DNA of 64,000 nucleotides, taken from positions 1,116,001 to 1,180,000 of the forward strand of contig NZ_PIQJ01000001.1 of assembly GCF_004214835.1 (NCBI RefSeq), given 5' to 3'. The notes beneath the pieces are model-generated. The model was not told where the DNA came from and did no database searches. It saw nothing but the letters and a program-made list of their open reading frames with translations. Origin of the DNA: Pseudidiomarina tainanensis. GTDB taxonomy: Bacteria > Pseudomonadota > Gammaproteobacteria > Enterobacterales > Alteromonadaceae. Made by a program: the position numbers and the translations under genes. Shown here piece by piece: positions 17,480 to 27,484 of this stretch. Position 1 is the stretch's first letter. Each line of letters starts with the position of its first letter.

Positions 17480-17719
17480 ATGAGCACTATTGAAGAACGC
17501 GTTAAAAAAATCATCGTTGAACAACTAGGTGTTAAAGAAGAAGAAGTGAAACCAGAAGCTTCTTTTGAAAATGACCTAGGTGCAGATTCACTTGATATCG
17601 TAGAGTTAGTAATGGCTCTCGAAGAAGAATTTGAAACTGAGATTCCAGACGAAGAAGCTGAGAAAATCAGAACTGTTGAAGCAGCGATTGAGTACGTTAA
17701 AAACCACTCAAACGACTAA
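17480..17719 (+). CDS. acpP: Acyl carrier protein
   Basis: A 79-residue, strongly acidic four-helix protein carrying growing acyl chains. S37 in [10 protein letters not shown] is the 4'-phosphopantetheine site. AAGGGA lies upstream of ATG 17480. The gene has its own promoter region and a strong terminator. In E. coli and many relatives fabF follows; here pabC follows directly. Confidence 0.98.
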   Translation: MSTIEERVKKIIVEQLGVKEEEVKPEASFENDLGADSLDIVELVMALEEEFETEIPDEEAEKIRTVEAAIEYVKNHSND

Positions 17720-17733
17720 GCAGTGATAACGAG

Positions 17734-17764
17734 AAGGGCGGAATGAAAATTCCGCCCTTTTTTG
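17734..17764 (+). terminator. Rho-independent terminator after acpP, abutting pabC
   Basis: An 11-bp perfect stem AAGGGCGGAAT (17734-17744) / ATTCCGCCCTT (17749-17759) with a GAAA tetraloop is followed by a run of Ts to 17763. It ends two bases before the pabC ATG, so the place where a pabC ribosome site would lie is taken up by the hairpin and T-run. Confidence 0.92.
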
Positions 17765-17765
17765 T

Positions 17766-18560
17766 ATGTGGTACAACGGTCAACCCCTTACCCAACCTAA
17801 TCTAGATCGTGGCCTACAATTTGGCGACGGACACTTCACTACACTTGTTATTCGCCACGGCCAACTGGAATTTTGGCCGCGTCATTGGCAACGGTTAACG
17901 GAAGCGAGTCAACGCCTAGCGATGGCGATGCCTGTACGAGACCAAGTTGAAGAACTACTGGCATCCATTCGCCAACAACAGCCCAATTGCGTCGTGAAAA
18001 TCATCATCACCCGTGGCTTTAGCAATCGTGGCTATGCACCATCACCTGCGGCACCTGTTAACTGGTATGTCACCACCGCCAGCTTGCCTGAATGGCAGCC
18101 GAACACTCTATTGGTTGACCAAGCTGAGTTGCAATTGGCTATGCAACCACGCCTTGCTGGCCTGAAGACGTTAAATCGTCTTGAACAAGTGTTGCTCGCT
18201 CAAGAACGTCTGGAACGTCACGTTGATGATTTAATTGTCTGCGATAATCACCTTCACATTGTAGAGGCGATCAGTAGCAATTTATTCTGGTATGATGGCG
18301 CTAACTGGCGGATTCCGCAGTTAAAAAACGCCGGCATCGCCGGCATTATGCAAGCAGAAATCTGTGCTGCGGTGCTGCCTAATGCGATACCCTCAATAGC
18401 GGTTTGGGACGATTTAGTATCGGCTGAACAGGCTTTTTTGTGTAATACTGTTTTAGGTCCACGCCCAATCGGTCAGATAGGCGCACGGCAATTACCGCAG
18501 CAAGTATTACCAGAGGTTGTTAACACGTGGTATTTAAACGTTTTATCCAAATCTTCTTGA
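17766..18560 (+). CDS. pabC: 4-amino-4-deoxychorismate lyase
   Basis: PLP enzyme that splits aminodeoxychorismate into p-aminobenzoate and pyruvate for folate synthesis. The 264 residues show the fold-type IV pattern: LDRGLQFGDGHFTT near the N-terminus and the PLP lysine K134 in GLKTLNRLEQVL. Start ATG 17766 fits the usual PabC N-terminus, but no Shine-Dalgarno is visible because the acpP terminator ends at this point. The 3' end overlaps mltG by 34 bases. Confidence 0.93.
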   Translation: MWYNGQPLTQPNLDRGLQFGDGHFTTLVIRHGQLEFWPRHWQRLTEASQRLAMAMPVRDQVEELLASIRQQQPNCVVKIIITRGFSNRGYAPSPAAPVNWYVTTASLPEWQPNTLLVDQAELQLAMQPRLAGLKTLNRLEQVLLAQERLERHVDDLIVCDNHLHIVEAISSNLFWYDGANWRIPQLKNAGIAGIMQAEICAAVLPNAIPSIAVWDDLVSAEQAFLCNTVLGPRPIGQIGARQLPQQVLPEVVNTWYLNVLSKSS

Positions 18561-19546
18561 GCTTAAGTATTGTTTTCGCTGGCGTTATTGCGACCGGATT
18601 ATGGTATAGCTATCAGCAATTACAACAACCTTTAAATTTATCCCAGCCATTGGTATTTGAAGTCAAACGCGGCATGCACGCGCGTACGATTCTTGAGCAG
18701 CTTAATACGCAAGGTGCGGCGATTTCGGTTACGCCGGTTTATATTGCGAGTCGTGTATTTGATGTGCCGCAGCACTTGCAAGCGGGTTTTTACGAGATTC
18801 AGCCACAGGACAGTGTCGCCAACATTTGGCGTAAACTTCGTCAGGGCGAACAATACCTATTTCAGGTGACGTTAGTTGAGGGGCAAACGTTTGCGCAATG
18901 GTTGAAGATTCTTGCTAGTTCACAGTACCTCACACTAGCCGCAATGAACGCGGAGCAAGACACGATTACAAAGGCGTTAAACCAACGGTTAGGAACTACG
19001 CACCAATCGTTTGAGGGATTACTATTTCCCGATACTTATAAATATATGGCGGGTACTAAGGCCATGGAAATACTAGTGAAATCATACACGCGTATGGCCT
19101 CCGAACTGACAGAAATTTGGGCGCAACGAAGTCGAGATTTACCCTATGAAAAGCCTTACGAGTTGCTTATTATGGCTTCTATAATTGAAAAAGAGACAGG
19201 TATAGGTGGTGAGCGCAGTAAAGTGAGTTCGGTTTTCGTTAATCGCTTACGCAAAGGCATGCGTTTGCAGTCTGATCCGACAACAATTTATGGCATTGAG
19301 AATTTCGACGGTAATTTGACGCGCGCGCACTTGCGCGAGGTAACCGAATTTAATACCTATCGAATAAATGGGTTACCGCCAACGCCAATTGCCATGCCGA
19401 GTCGCGAGAGTCTGGTAGCTGCCGCGCACCCTGCTGAAACTGATTATTATTATTTTGTCGCGGATGGTTCTGGCGGGCATGTTTTTTCCAAAACGCTGGC
19501 GGAGCACAATCGCGCGGTGAATCGTTACCAAAGGAATCAAGGTTAA
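18527..19546 (+). CDS. mltG: Endolytic murein transglycosylase MltG (YceG-like)
   Basis: Inner-membrane lytic transglycosylase that cuts nascent glycan strands. 339 residues: one N-terminal membrane segment (about 8-27), a LysM-like region, and the catalytic domain with E221 in [12 protein letters not shown] followed by [11 protein letters not shown]. The start is GTG 18527, inside the end of pabC, with AGAGG upstream. The stop overlaps the tmk start by one base (TAATG). Confidence 0.94.
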   Translation: MVFKRFIQIFLSLSIVFAGVIATGLWYSYQQLQQPLNLSQPLVFEVKRGMHARTILEQLNTQGAAISVTPVYIASRVFDVPQHLQAGFYEIQPQDSVANIWRKLRQGEQYLFQVTLVEGQTFAQWLKILASSQYLTLAAMNAEQDTITKALNQRLGTTHQSFEGLLFPDTYKYMAGTKAMEILVKSYTRMASELTEIWAQRSRDLPYEKPYELLIMASIIEKETGIGGERSKVSSVFVNRLRKGMRLQSDPTTIYGIENFDGNLTRAHLREVTEFNTYRINGLPPTPIAMPSRESLVAAAHPAETDYYYFVADGSGGHVFSKTLAEHNRAVNRYQRNQG

Positions 19547-20178
19547 TGCCACTGGGCAAATTTATTGTCATTGAAGGTCTAGAAGGCGCCGGCAAAAGTT
19601 CAGCAATTGCCAGTGTTGTTGCTCATTTGAATGCAAAAGGTATTGTGACTCAAACCGTTCGCGAGCCAGGCGGAACACCATTGGCAGAGGCGATTCGGGA
19701 TCTGGTAAAGCAAGACTGGGAAGAGCGTTTAACTGCCGAAACTGAGCTTTTGCTAATGTACGCCAGCCGCGCTCAACTCGTCGAAAACGTGATAAAGCCA
19801 GCATTGAAGCAGGGCAAATGGGTCATTGCAGATCGTCACGACTTATCTTCACGGGCTTATCAGGGTGGTGGTCGCCAACTTGGTGATGAAAAACTTACCA
19901 CGCTGAGACAATTGGTGCTTGGTAGTTTTGTGCCAGATTTGACGTTACTGTTGGATGTTGATCCGAAGCAAGGTTTGCAACGTGCGCGCGAGCGCGGCGA
20001 GCTTGATCGAATTGAACAAGAAGACCTAGCTTTTTTTGAGCGGACACGCGAGCGCTATCTAGAGATTGCGCAAACCGAGCCAAACATTTGTGTTGTTGAT
20101 AGCAATCAGACCATGGCAGACGTGCACCGAGACTTATTGAATCAGCTTGAACAAAATTTGTTTCATGAGTATGGATAA
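19546..20178 (+). CDS. tmk: Thymidylate kinase
   Basis: Phosphorylates dTMP to dTDP. 210 residues with a P-loop near residues 8-16 (EGLEGAGKS), the [15 protein letters not shown] motif, and a lid region [14 protein letters not shown]. It overlaps mltG by one base and precedes holB by 3 bases, the order seen in E. coli. Confidence 0.96.
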   Translation: MPLGKFIVIEGLEGAGKSSAIASVVAHLNAKGIVTQTVREPGGTPLAEAIRDLVKQDWEERLTAETELLLMYASRAQLVENVIKPALKQGKWVIADRHDLSSRAYQGGGRQLGDEKLTTLRQLVLGSFVPDLTLLLDVDPKQGLQRARERGELDRIEQEDLAFFERTRERYLEIAQTEPNICVVDSNQTMADVHRDLLNQLEQNLFHEYG

Positions 20179-20181
20179 AAT

Positions 20182-21147
20182 ATGAGTTTACCTTGGTTAC
20201 GCGAACCGTGGCGGCAACTGGTCGCGGATTATAACAACCAACGCTTTGGTCATGCACATTGCCTGCCAAATCGAATCGGTTTAGGTGCGCCAACGTATAC
20301 AGAAACTTTGGTTAAGTTTTTGCTGTGTATAGAGCCAAGCCAGCAAGCTTGTGGCAAATGTAAAAGCTGTTTGCTCATGGCAGCCGGAACTCATCCTGAT
20401 TATTATGAAGTAGCGAGTGAGGATAATCGCGCTATTGGCGTTGATAAAATTCGCGAGTTAACGCAACAGTTGCAACAAACTGCGAGTCAGCACGGCAGCA
20501 AAGTGGCTTGGATTAAAGATGCGCAGCGTATGACGACAGAAGCCGCCAACGCATTGCTGAAAACTTTAGAAGAACCAAGCGCTAATACCTACTTAATCTT
20601 AAGCCCAGAGCGAACCAGTGATTTACTACCGACATTGCGCAGCCGAATGCGATTACATACGTTTTCTGAACCAAACCAAGCAACCACTCAAAGTTGGCTT
20701 ACTCAGCAATTAGGACGCTCACTAACCGAAGCGGAGCGTGTGCGAAGCCAACAATTTCCGGGAGCGCCATTAACGGCCTTAGCAGCTTTGAAGGGTAACT
20801 TCGCTGATCCGGCGGATTTTGTTACGGAGCTCGCATCTGCCACAATTCAGAATAGGCCATGGCCGCAACCGAAAAAGGACGACGTACAACAGTGGCTGGA
20901 AGCGTCGTTGGCTTGGTTACAAGAGCTCATTCGTATTCGCCAACGCGTGGCACAACAACGCTTACATTATCCGCAGCTCACGCAGGTGGCGGAACAATGG
21001 CTGCAACGCGAGCAGATATCTGTTACAAGATTAAACGGATGGCTGGCTTTATGTTACAATTTGCGCAAAATTACACGTGAACAGTCCGGCTTAAACCTAC
21101 CATTATTATTACAACAACAGTGGTTACAATGGAAACAAAGACCGTAG
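20182..21147 (+). CDS. holB: DNA polymerase III delta' subunit
   Basis: Clamp-loader subunit. 321 residues with a AAA+ N-terminal domain lacking a normal P-loop, as expected of delta', and a four-cysteine zinc module in the stretch CIEPSQQACGKCKSC. The KTLEEPSANTYLIL segment and SRM (SRC-like) motif are characteristic. The last 19 bases overlap the pilZ start. Confidence 0.94.
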   Translation: MSLPWLREPWRQLVADYNNQRFGHAHCLPNRIGLGAPTYTETLVKFLLCIEPSQQACGKCKSCLLMAAGTHPDYYEVASEDNRAIGVDKIRELTQQLQQTASQHGSKVAWIKDAQRMTTEAANALLKTLEEPSANTYLILSPERTSDLLPTLRSRMRLHTFSEPNQATTQSWLTQQLGRSLTEAERVRSQQFPGAPLTALAALKGNFADPADFVTELASATIQNRPWPQPKKDDVQQWLEASLAWLQELIRIRQRVAQQRLHYPQLTQVAEQWLQREQISVTRLNGWLALCYNLRKITREQSGLNLPLLLQQQWLQWKQRP

Positions 21148-21494
21148 CAGCTGACGCTGAAGCAGAGTTACCGAAAAAACGCATTGTGCTAGGAACTGAA
21201 GCGCAATTACGTCGCTATTATATGCCGTTTATTAAGGGCGGTGGATTATTTTTAACCACCGATGAACCGTTAAAAATTGGTGATGCATTCTTACTGGAAG
21301 TGCGTTTATTTGGCGAGCAAAACTCCGTTTTGGTGAAATGTAAAGTTGTCTGGTTAGCTCCCTCTAAGCCTGGCCGTCCCGAACAACAGGGCGTTGGTGT
21401 CCAATTTATAGATGATAAGGCCATGTTAAAGAACATGATTGAATCTAAGCTAGCCGCTATCGGCAACACTGGCACACCAACCGCCACGATGTAA
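21129..21494 (+). CDS. pilZ: PilZ-domain protein, type IV pilus-associated type
   Basis: A small PilZ-fold protein of 121 residues using ATG 21129 (an in-frame GTG at 21120 is also possible; neither has a strong ribosome site). It sits between holB and tatD, the classic pilZ locus in Pseudomonas and relatives, where PilZ is needed for type IV pilus assembly. The RxxxR and D/NxSxxG residues that bind cyclic-di-GMP are not evident; the region reads FIKGGGLFLTT, like the non-binding PilZ proper. No other pilus genes are in the window. Confidence 0.88.
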   Translation: METKTVAADAEAELPKKRIVLGTEAQLRRYYMPFIKGGGLFLTTDEPLKIGDAFLLEVRLFGEQNSVLVKCKVVWLAPSKPGRPEQQGVGVQFIDDKAMLKNMIESKLAAIGNTGTPTATM

Positions 21495-21518
21495 GCAACC
21501 TTAAAGTTTGGAGTTGTT

Positions 21519-22301
21519 GTGTTTGTCGATTCCCACTGCCATCTTGATAAAATTGATTTAGCAAATTTTAACGGCGAGTTCGCGGCGATAGTCGAGGCCG
21601 CACGCGCTGCCAAAGTCGAGCACATGTTATGTATTGGTGTTACGCTCGATGACTTTCCCGCCATGCGTGAACTTGTTTCAGGCTATAGCGATATTAGTAT
21701 TTCTTGTGGTGTGCATCCGCTGTATGTTGCCAAGCATCCGCTTGCGAAGCAGCAACTGAAAGAGTGGGCTGCTTTACCTGAAGTAGTAGCCATTGGTGAA
21801 ACAGGCTTGGACTATTATTACGATCCAGAGAGTCGCCCAGTTCAACAAGAGAGCTTTGCTTTTCATATTGATCTTGCCAATGAGCTAGACAAGCCATTGA
21901 TTATTCATACCCGTGATGCACGTGATGACACCATTGCGATGTTACGAGAAGGGCATGCTGATCGCTGCGGTGGTGTGTTGCATTGCTTCACCGAATCGTT
22001 AGAAATGGCGCAGCAAGCAATTGAGCAACTTGATTTTTATATTTCGATTTCTGGTATCGCATCATTTCGCAATGCGACTGAATTACGCGATGTGGTGAAA
22101 GCCTTGCCACTGGAGCGGCTGCTCATTGAAACAGATAGTCCATGGCTGGCTCCGGTACCCCATCGAGGTAAAGAAAACCAGCCGGCCTTTGTGACTGAAG
22201 TGGCAAAATGTGTCGCAGATGTGAAAGGTGTTAGCTTAGCTGAAGTAGCGGAAGTCACCACGCATAACTTTTATTCGTTATTCAAGCGAGTGCGAACATA
22301 A
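21519..22301 (+). CDS. TatD-family metal-dependent hydrolase (YcfH type)
   Basis: A TIM-barrel hydrolase of 260 residues. Metal ligands are visible: DSHCHLD (H6, H8), GETGLDYYY, IHTRDA, LHCFTES and ETDSPWLAP. Relatives have DNase or D-aminoacyl-tRNA related activities; the cellular substrate is uncertain. The start is GTG 21519 with GGAG at 21510-21513. It is the last gene of the pabC-to-tatD run and is followed by a terminator. Confidence 0.93.
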   Translation: MFVDSHCHLDKIDLANFNGEFAAIVEAARAAKVEHMLCIGVTLDDFPAMRELVSGYSDISISCGVHPLYVAKHPLAKQQLKEWAALPEVVAIGETGLDYYYDPESRPVQQESFAFHIDLANELDKPLIIHTRDARDDTIAMLREGHADRCGGVLHCFTESLEMAQQAIEQLDFYISISGIASFRNATELRDVVKALPLERLLIETDSPWLAPVPHRGKENQPAFVTEVAKCVADVKGVSLAEVAEVTTHNFYSLFKRVRT

Positions 22302-22390
22302 ATTTGTACGTTTTTTACACAAAAAATTCGCATTTTTAAAATAACCATCTAAACTAAATCTTACCCTCGAAATTTATCGAGTTAGCGCAC

Positions 22391-22455
22391 GGCTCAATCC
22401 CTTGAGCCATTCCCCTAAGCTCGGGACAACTTGGATTCGTCCCGAGCATTTTTTT
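22391..22455 (+). terminator. Terminator region after the tatD-family gene
   Basis: A first hairpin GGCTCAA/TTGAGCC (22391-22408) is followed by a stronger one, GCTCGGGAC (22419-22427) / GTCCCGAGC (22439-22447), with ATTTTTTT directly after it. The T-run favours the plus strand. Confidence 0.88.
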
Positions 22456-22495
22456 GCCTGAAATTTAGTTAATAAAAACAAGTGATTAGCTTGAT

Positions 22496-23839
22496 TTAAC
22501 CGCGCCAGATAACCAGTAAAATCAAAATTGGACAGATAAATTTGACGTACCATGGCCAAATTTTCCAGAACCAAGTTTTGTCAATTTCTGGTGCGCCTTC
22601 TTGAAGTGCTTTCAACAAAAAGTGTTGGCGCAAAATCCAGGTGAGTAACAAACCAAATACAAGTGCTAACAATGGTTGCATGTAAACCGTTGTAAAAGTC
22701 ACAACTGCACCAAATAAGCTAGAGAAGTTGTAAATAATAATGGCTGAGATTAGACCAATTGTTGCGCCAACTACCCAAACCATTTGTGAACGTGATTGAC
22801 CTGTTTCTTCAACGAGTGCGTTTACCGGTGCTTCAAGCATAGAAATTGATGAAGTAATTGCTGCAATCACCATGAGCGCAAAAAAGGTTAAGCCAACCCA
22901 TAACCCAGCTTGGCCCATGGATTCAAACATGGCTGGTAACACATTAAAAACTAACGTGTCGCTGGACAATAATTGGCCGGCCTGATCATAAATCACAACA
23001 CCGAGCTCTTGTGCTGCGAACATCGCTGGCAGAATCAGTAGGCCTGCTAAAAAAGCAACGGAGGTATCTAAACCAGCAACCCAACCAGCGGTTTTAGGTA
23101 AATGCTCATCTTTTGACAGATAGGCGCCGTACGTCATCATGCAACAAACGCCGAGCGACAATGAGAAGAATGCTTGGCCCATGGCACGAATAACAAGATT
23201 GGGGTTGGTCACTTGCTCAAAGTCAGGGGTGAGATACATTTTTAAGCCATCAATGGCACCCGGCAGGGTGAGAATGTACAGCGCCATGGCAATCAAGAGT
23301 ACAAATAATAATGGCATGAGGCGACGTGACCAGCGCTCAATACCATCGGTTACGCCAGAACGAACAACATGAATGGTGAGCACGAGGAACAACACCATCA
23401 TGATCAAATTGCGTTCAACGCTGAATTCAGTTAACCAAGTTGCCGCGCTATGAAAGCCAAGTAATTCAGCCAATGGCGCAAACATAAAGGCTAAGAGCCA
23501 GCCGGAAACGATGCCATAAAAACTTAGAATAAGTGACAAGACAACGAGACCAACAATACCGGTGAAAGCACCAAAGCCGCGCCAAAACGGTTTTTCGCTT
23601 AACGAGCGCAAGGCTTCAACTGGGTTACGTTGCCGCATACGGCCGATGGTCAACTCGGCAACCAGCATAGGATAAGCGAGTAGGGCGACCATGAGTAAAT
23701 AGACTAAAAGAAAGGCACCGCCGCCGTTTTGCGCAGCTTGTGTGGGAAAACCCCAAATGTTACCGACACCCACTGCGGAGCCTGCCGCAGCTAAAATAAA
23801 ACCGATACGAGACGAAAAAGCGGGAGATTTAAGAGCCAT
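22496..23839 (-). CDS. Sodium-dependent transporter, NSS/SNF family
   Basis: Multi-pass inner-membrane symporter of 447 residues with about 11 hydrophobic segments. The first helix contains AAAGSAVGVGNIWGFP, the unwound substrate/sodium-binding region of neurotransmitter:sodium symporters. Bacterial members usually import amino acids such as tryptophan, leucine or tyrosine; the substrate cannot be told here. It lies 33 bases downstream of ansA on the same strand and is probably in the sppA-ansA transcript. Confidence 0.93.
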   Translation of the reverse strand: MALKSPAFSSRIGFILAAAGSAVGVGNIWGFPTQAAQNGGGAFLLVYLLMVALLAYPMLVAELTIGRMRQRNPVEALRSLSEKPFWRGFGAFTGIVGLVVLSLILSFYGIVSGWLLAFMFAPLAELLGFHSAATWLTEFSVERNLIMMVLFLVLTIHVVRSGVTDGIERWSRRLMPLLFVLLIAMALYILTLPGAIDGLKMYLTPDFEQVTNPNLVIRAMGQAFFSLSLGVCCMMTYGAYLSKDEHLPKTAGWVAGLDTSVAFLAGLLILPAMFAAQELGVVIYDQAGQLLSSDTLVFNVLPAMFESMGQAGLWVGLTFFALMVIAAITSSISMLEAPVNALVEETGQSRSQMVWVVGATIGLISAIIIYNFSSLFGAVVTFTTVYMQPLLALVFGLLLTWILRQHFLLKALQEGAPEIDKTWFWKIWPWYVKFICPILILLVIWRG

Positions 23840-23872
23840 ATTTTTATTCTTGTTGTTCTGTGGTTGTTTTAC

Positions 23873-24883
23873 TTACGCGGTGAGTTCACCACGTAAGTTA
23901 GTTTCAAGGAGATTACTTATTTCACGCTGCGATAAATTCTGTGACAACAAATAATGTAATTTTGTCAGTGCTGCTTCAATGGTCATATCGTGGCCACTTA
24001 CGACACCAACTTGTGCAAGCGCGTTACCCGTTGCGTAACCGCCCATATTCACTTTGCCTTTAAAGCACTGCGTGCAATTGAGGACAACCGTACCTTGTTC
24101 GATAGCACGTTGTAAGCTAGCCAATAGTTGTGGGTCTTGCGGAGCATTACCGACCCCGTAACTTTGCATTATTAACGCTTTGACCGGTTGCTGGAGCATA
24201 TTATCGAAAATTGCTGCCGAGATACCCGGATACAAGGTGACGACACCAATTGCTTGCGGCGTCACTGACGTGAGCCGAAGTGGTTCCCGACCATTTTCTT
24301 TTATAGTGCCAGCGTCCACGGTAATCTGAATCCCTGCCTTAAGCAACGGTGCGAAGTTAGGCGAGGCGAATGCATTAAAACCATTGGCATCAGCTTTAGT
24401 CGCTCGGTTACCGCGATAAAGCGTGTTATTAAAAAACAAGCTGACTTCATGAATAGGGTAATTTGCGGCAATATAGAGCGCGTTCAACAGGTTCGTTTGC
24501 CCATCGGAACGCAATGCCGCCAATGGAATTTGCGATCCCGTTATAATTACTGGTTTCGCTAAATTTTCAAACATGAACGACAAAGCTGAGGCCGTATAAG
24601 CCATGGTATCGGTACCATGTAAGATCACAAAACCATCGTAGTCGTTATAGTTATTCTGGATATCTTCAGCGATGTGTTGCCAGTCGGCAGGCGACATATC
24701 GGAGGAATCCATCAGCGGGTCATATTCGTGAATAGTAAATTCTGGCATTTCTTCCCGATAAAACTCGGGCATGCGTTTGACACATTCGGTTAAAAAGCCC
24801 GACACAGGGATGTAACCCTGTGTCGATTTTTGCATACCAATTGTTCCGCCTGTGTAGGCAACATAAATACGTTTTTTAGTCAT
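23873..24883 (-). CDS. ansA: Type I (cytoplasmic) L-asparaginase
   Basis: Hydrolyses asparagine to aspartate and ammonia. 336 residues with the two asparaginase threonine motifs: YTGGTIGM near the N-terminus and LHGTDTMAYTASALSFM; no signal peptide, consistent with type I. It starts 3 bases after sppA, and sppA-ansA is also a pair in E. coli. Confidence 0.95.
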   Translation of the reverse strand: MTKKRIYVAYTGGTIGMQKSTQGYIPVSGFLTECVKRMPEFYREEMPEFTIHEYDPLMDSSDMSPADWQHIAEDIQNNYNDYDGFVILHGTDTMAYTASALSFMFENLAKPVIITGSQIPLAALRSDGQTNLLNALYIAANYPIHEVSLFFNNTLYRGNRATKADANGFNAFASPNFAPLLKAGIQITVDAGTIKENGREPLRLTSVTPQAIGVVTLYPGISAAIFDNMLQQPVKALIMQSYGVGNAPQDPQLLASLQRAIEQGTVVLNCTQCFKGKVNMGGYATGNALAQVGVVSGHDMTIEAALTKLHYLLSQNLSQREISNLLETNLRGELTA

Positions 24884-24886
24884 GAA

Positions 24887-26740
24887 TCACTGCAGTGGGC
24901 AAAGTTCGCACAGTGCATACACACCGTTCGGGTCGTTAAATTTATCCAGTAATTTAACTTCCTGCCACACGCGTTGCAATTCCATTTCGATTGGCGAGTG
25001 ATTTTTTTCAAATACAGAAGCTGGTACCCATGCGCTCGCTTGACCGAATAAATCACGCATGAACTTGTCACGAGCTGACAAATCAGCTTCAATCACTTCA
25101 ACGTCGTATTCAACGACATCAGCTTTTTGTGCCGCAGCTCGAATGGCATCGTCAAGCCCACCAAGTTGATCAACTAAACCAAATTGCTGTGCCTGACTGC
25201 CAGTCCATACACGACCTTGAGCCACTGCATGAACTTCGTCGTAAGTCATATCGCGACTATCAGCAACCATGCTCACAAAGTCACGGTAGAACTTCTCGAT
25301 GCTCATTTGAACAACTTGTTTACCACCTTCATCTAAACCTCGCGTTACGTCGAGTACAGGCAGGTTAGTGGTGTGATAACCATCGTTATACACGCCAATT
25401 TCAGCCAATGAATTCTCAAAGGTGAAGAACATACCGAACACGCCAATTGAACCCGTAATGGTTTCTGGAGCGGCCCAAATTTCATCGGCGCTTGCCGCAA
25501 TCCAATAGCCACCCGATGCCGCAACACTACTCATAGATGCAATAACCGGCTTACCTGCTTTTTGTAACTCAAGCACTTCTTGACGAATTACTTCCGAGGC
25601 GAAGCCACTGCCACCTGGACTATCAATGCGTAACACTACAGCTTTAACTTGATCGTCTAAACGCGCTTTGCGTAATAGTTCAGCGGTACTATCACCACCA
25701 ATCATGCCGGCTTTCTGATGGCCATCAACGATCACACCACGGGCAACGACTATGGCGATATTATCGCGCTCTTTGGTCTCTTCTTCATATGCATGACCGT
25801 TGAGTGATTCCAAATAATCGTCATGATCAATCTGGCGCCAACTTTTTTCTTCATCATCAAGACCGGTTAAGGTGATCATTTCTTGGCGGAATTGTTCACG
25901 TGAATACAAATCAGTGACAAGCCCTGTACCTACGGCCATTTGCGCGAAATCATTATTGTTTTCTGCAACGGTGGCTAAAAAATCATCCATTTCACCAGAC
26001 AGCACACGTGGATCTAACTCGCGTAAGGCCGCGATATCAGTGACATAGGTTTGCCAAAGTTCATCGTACAGAACTTTGTTAGCTTCACGAGCTTCAGCAG
26101 ACATGTCATTGCGTGTGTAAGGTTCTACCGCTGATTTATAGGCGCCAACTTTGAAGACATGCGTGCTGACTTTCAGCTTCTCCAATAGCTCTTTGAAGTA
26201 CAGACGATATGAACCGTAACCTTCAAACATCATCATACCAAGCGGGTTTAAATAGATTTTGTCAGCGTGAGCGGCAATGTAGTACTGATCTTGACTGTAT
26301 GCATCGGCATAAGTTACGACCGGCTTACCGCTTTCACGAAATGCGACAAGTGCCTCACCTAGCACGTTCATCTTGTTCAAACCGCCGCCAGTAAAGCGGC
26401 CGAGATTCAATTGAATCCCACTAATGCGCTCGTCTGTCGCTGCTTGCTCAATGGCTGTTACGGCATCGCTTAAAAGAACTTCTGCTGGCTGACCACTGCC
26501 GCCTAACATTTCATCAAAGAAAGCATCGACTGGGTCTACCCAGGTTTTTTCTTCAACCAAGGCTCCATTGAGGTTTAACACCAGCACACCGTTCTCAGGA
26601 ACTTGAATTGGCTCTTCTTCAGCAGCAAATAGACCAATGAAAACCAATAAAATTAAGAAGAAAACGATATTCACAATAATTTTGCGAATGACGTTGATGA
26701 GACTAAAGAGTTTTTTGAAGACTGAAGCGATCCCGCTCAT
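24887..26740 (-). CDS. sppA: Signal peptide peptidase SppA, 67K type
   Basis: Membrane-anchored serine-lysine protease that degrades cleaved signal peptides. ATG 26740 gives 617 residues; a TTG 15 bases upstream is possible but less likely. One N-terminal membrane helix (about 20-40) is followed by two ClpP-like domains; the C-terminal one carries the nucleophile region SMSSVAASGGYW and the N-terminal one the lysine-bearing region VGAYKSAVEPY. It is the first gene of sppA-ansA-symporter and divergent from the YdjA-like gene. Confidence 0.95.
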   Translation of the reverse strand: MSGIASVFKKLFSLINVIRKIIVNIVFFLILLVFIGLFAAEEEPIQVPENGVLVLNLNGALVEEKTWVDPVDAFFDEMLGGSGQPAEVLLSDAVTAIEQAATDERISGIQLNLGRFTGGGLNKMNVLGEALVAFRESGKPVVTYADAYSQDQYYIAAHADKIYLNPLGMMMFEGYGSYRLYFKELLEKLKVSTHVFKVGAYKSAVEPYTRNDMSAEAREANKVLYDELWQTYVTDIAALRELDPRVLSGEMDDFLATVAENNNDFAQMAVGTGLVTDLYSREQFRQEMITLTGLDDEEKSWRQIDHDDYLESLNGHAYEEETKERDNIAIVVARGVIVDGHQKAGMIGGDSTAELLRKARLDDQVKAVVLRIDSPGGSGFASEVIRQEVLELQKAGKPVIASMSSVAASGGYWIAASADEIWAAPETITGSIGVFGMFFTFENSLAEIGVYNDGYHTTNLPVLDVTRGLDEGGKQVVQMSIEKFYRDFVSMVADSRDMTYDEVHAVAQGRVWTGSQAQQFGLVDQLGGLDDAIRAAAQKADVVEYDVEVIEADLSARDKFMRDLFGQASAWVPASVFEKNHSPIEMELQRVWQEVKLLDKFNDPNGVYALCELCPLQ

Positions 26741-26888
26741 ATAAAACAATCCCAAATTAAGTAACGATGCAAGGAGATTACCGCAGAAATCACTGAGAAA
26801 CTAGTAAGACAATGTAACAGAGCGTGATCATTTGCTAAGCTATCGAAACCTTTGACGCGATAGTCAAATCTCACCTTTTGAGGATGTT

Positions 26889-27440
26889 ATGCAGGCATTA
26901 GAACTTTTAACAACACGCTCTTCTATGCCACGGTTAATCGAGCCTGGCCCTAGTGATGCACAGTTTCAATTAATGTTACAAGCAGCAGCGCGCGCACCTG
27001 ACCATATGGCATTGATGCCGTATCACTTCATTGTATTTAAAGATGAGCAACGGCAGCAATTAGGCGAGATATTTCAACGAGCCGCCGCCGCGCAGGGGCA
27101 AGCCGAAGCGCAATGTGTTCAGGCAAGTCAGTTGCCGTTACGTGCGCCCATGCTAATTGCCGTAGCAATGAAATATCAAGCGCATGAAAAAGTACCGCGC
27201 GATGAACAATTTGCCAGTGCTGCTTGCGCAACTTTGTTACTACAACAAGCTGCATTTGCGCAGGGCTTAGGTGCTATTTGGCGCACTGGATGGTTGGCCG
27301 AATCGGGTTTTGTAAAAGCGGAGCTTGGCCTGCGTGAAGAAGATGCCATCGTTGGTTTCTTGTATGTCGGAACACCCGCGGTGCCAACGCCGATCAAACC
27401 AAACAAAGAGCTGGCTGATAAAGTTCAATATTGGGGCTAG
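26889..27440 (+). CDS. YdjA-like NAD(P)H nitroreductase family protein
   Basis: A 183-residue FMN-dependent nitroreductase-fold protein. The N-terminal LLTTRSSMPRL and the PDHMALMPYHFIVF region resemble E. coli YdjA, and ydjA is also divergent from sppA in E. coli, which supports the assignment. The physiological substrate is unknown. TTGAGGA precedes ATG 26889. Confidence 0.9.
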   Translation: MQALELLTTRSSMPRLIEPGPSDAQFQLMLQAAARAPDHMALMPYHFIVFKDEQRQQLGEIFQRAAAAQGQAEAQCVQASQLPLRAPMLIAVAMKYQAHEKVPRDEQFASAACATLLLQQAAFAQGLGAIWRTGWLAESGFVKAELGLREEDAIVGFLYVGTPAVPTPIKPNKELADKVQYWG

Positions 27441-27484
27441 GGAAGTCCTTAGTTTGGCGTTTTAAAACAGTGCCAACAAAACCC

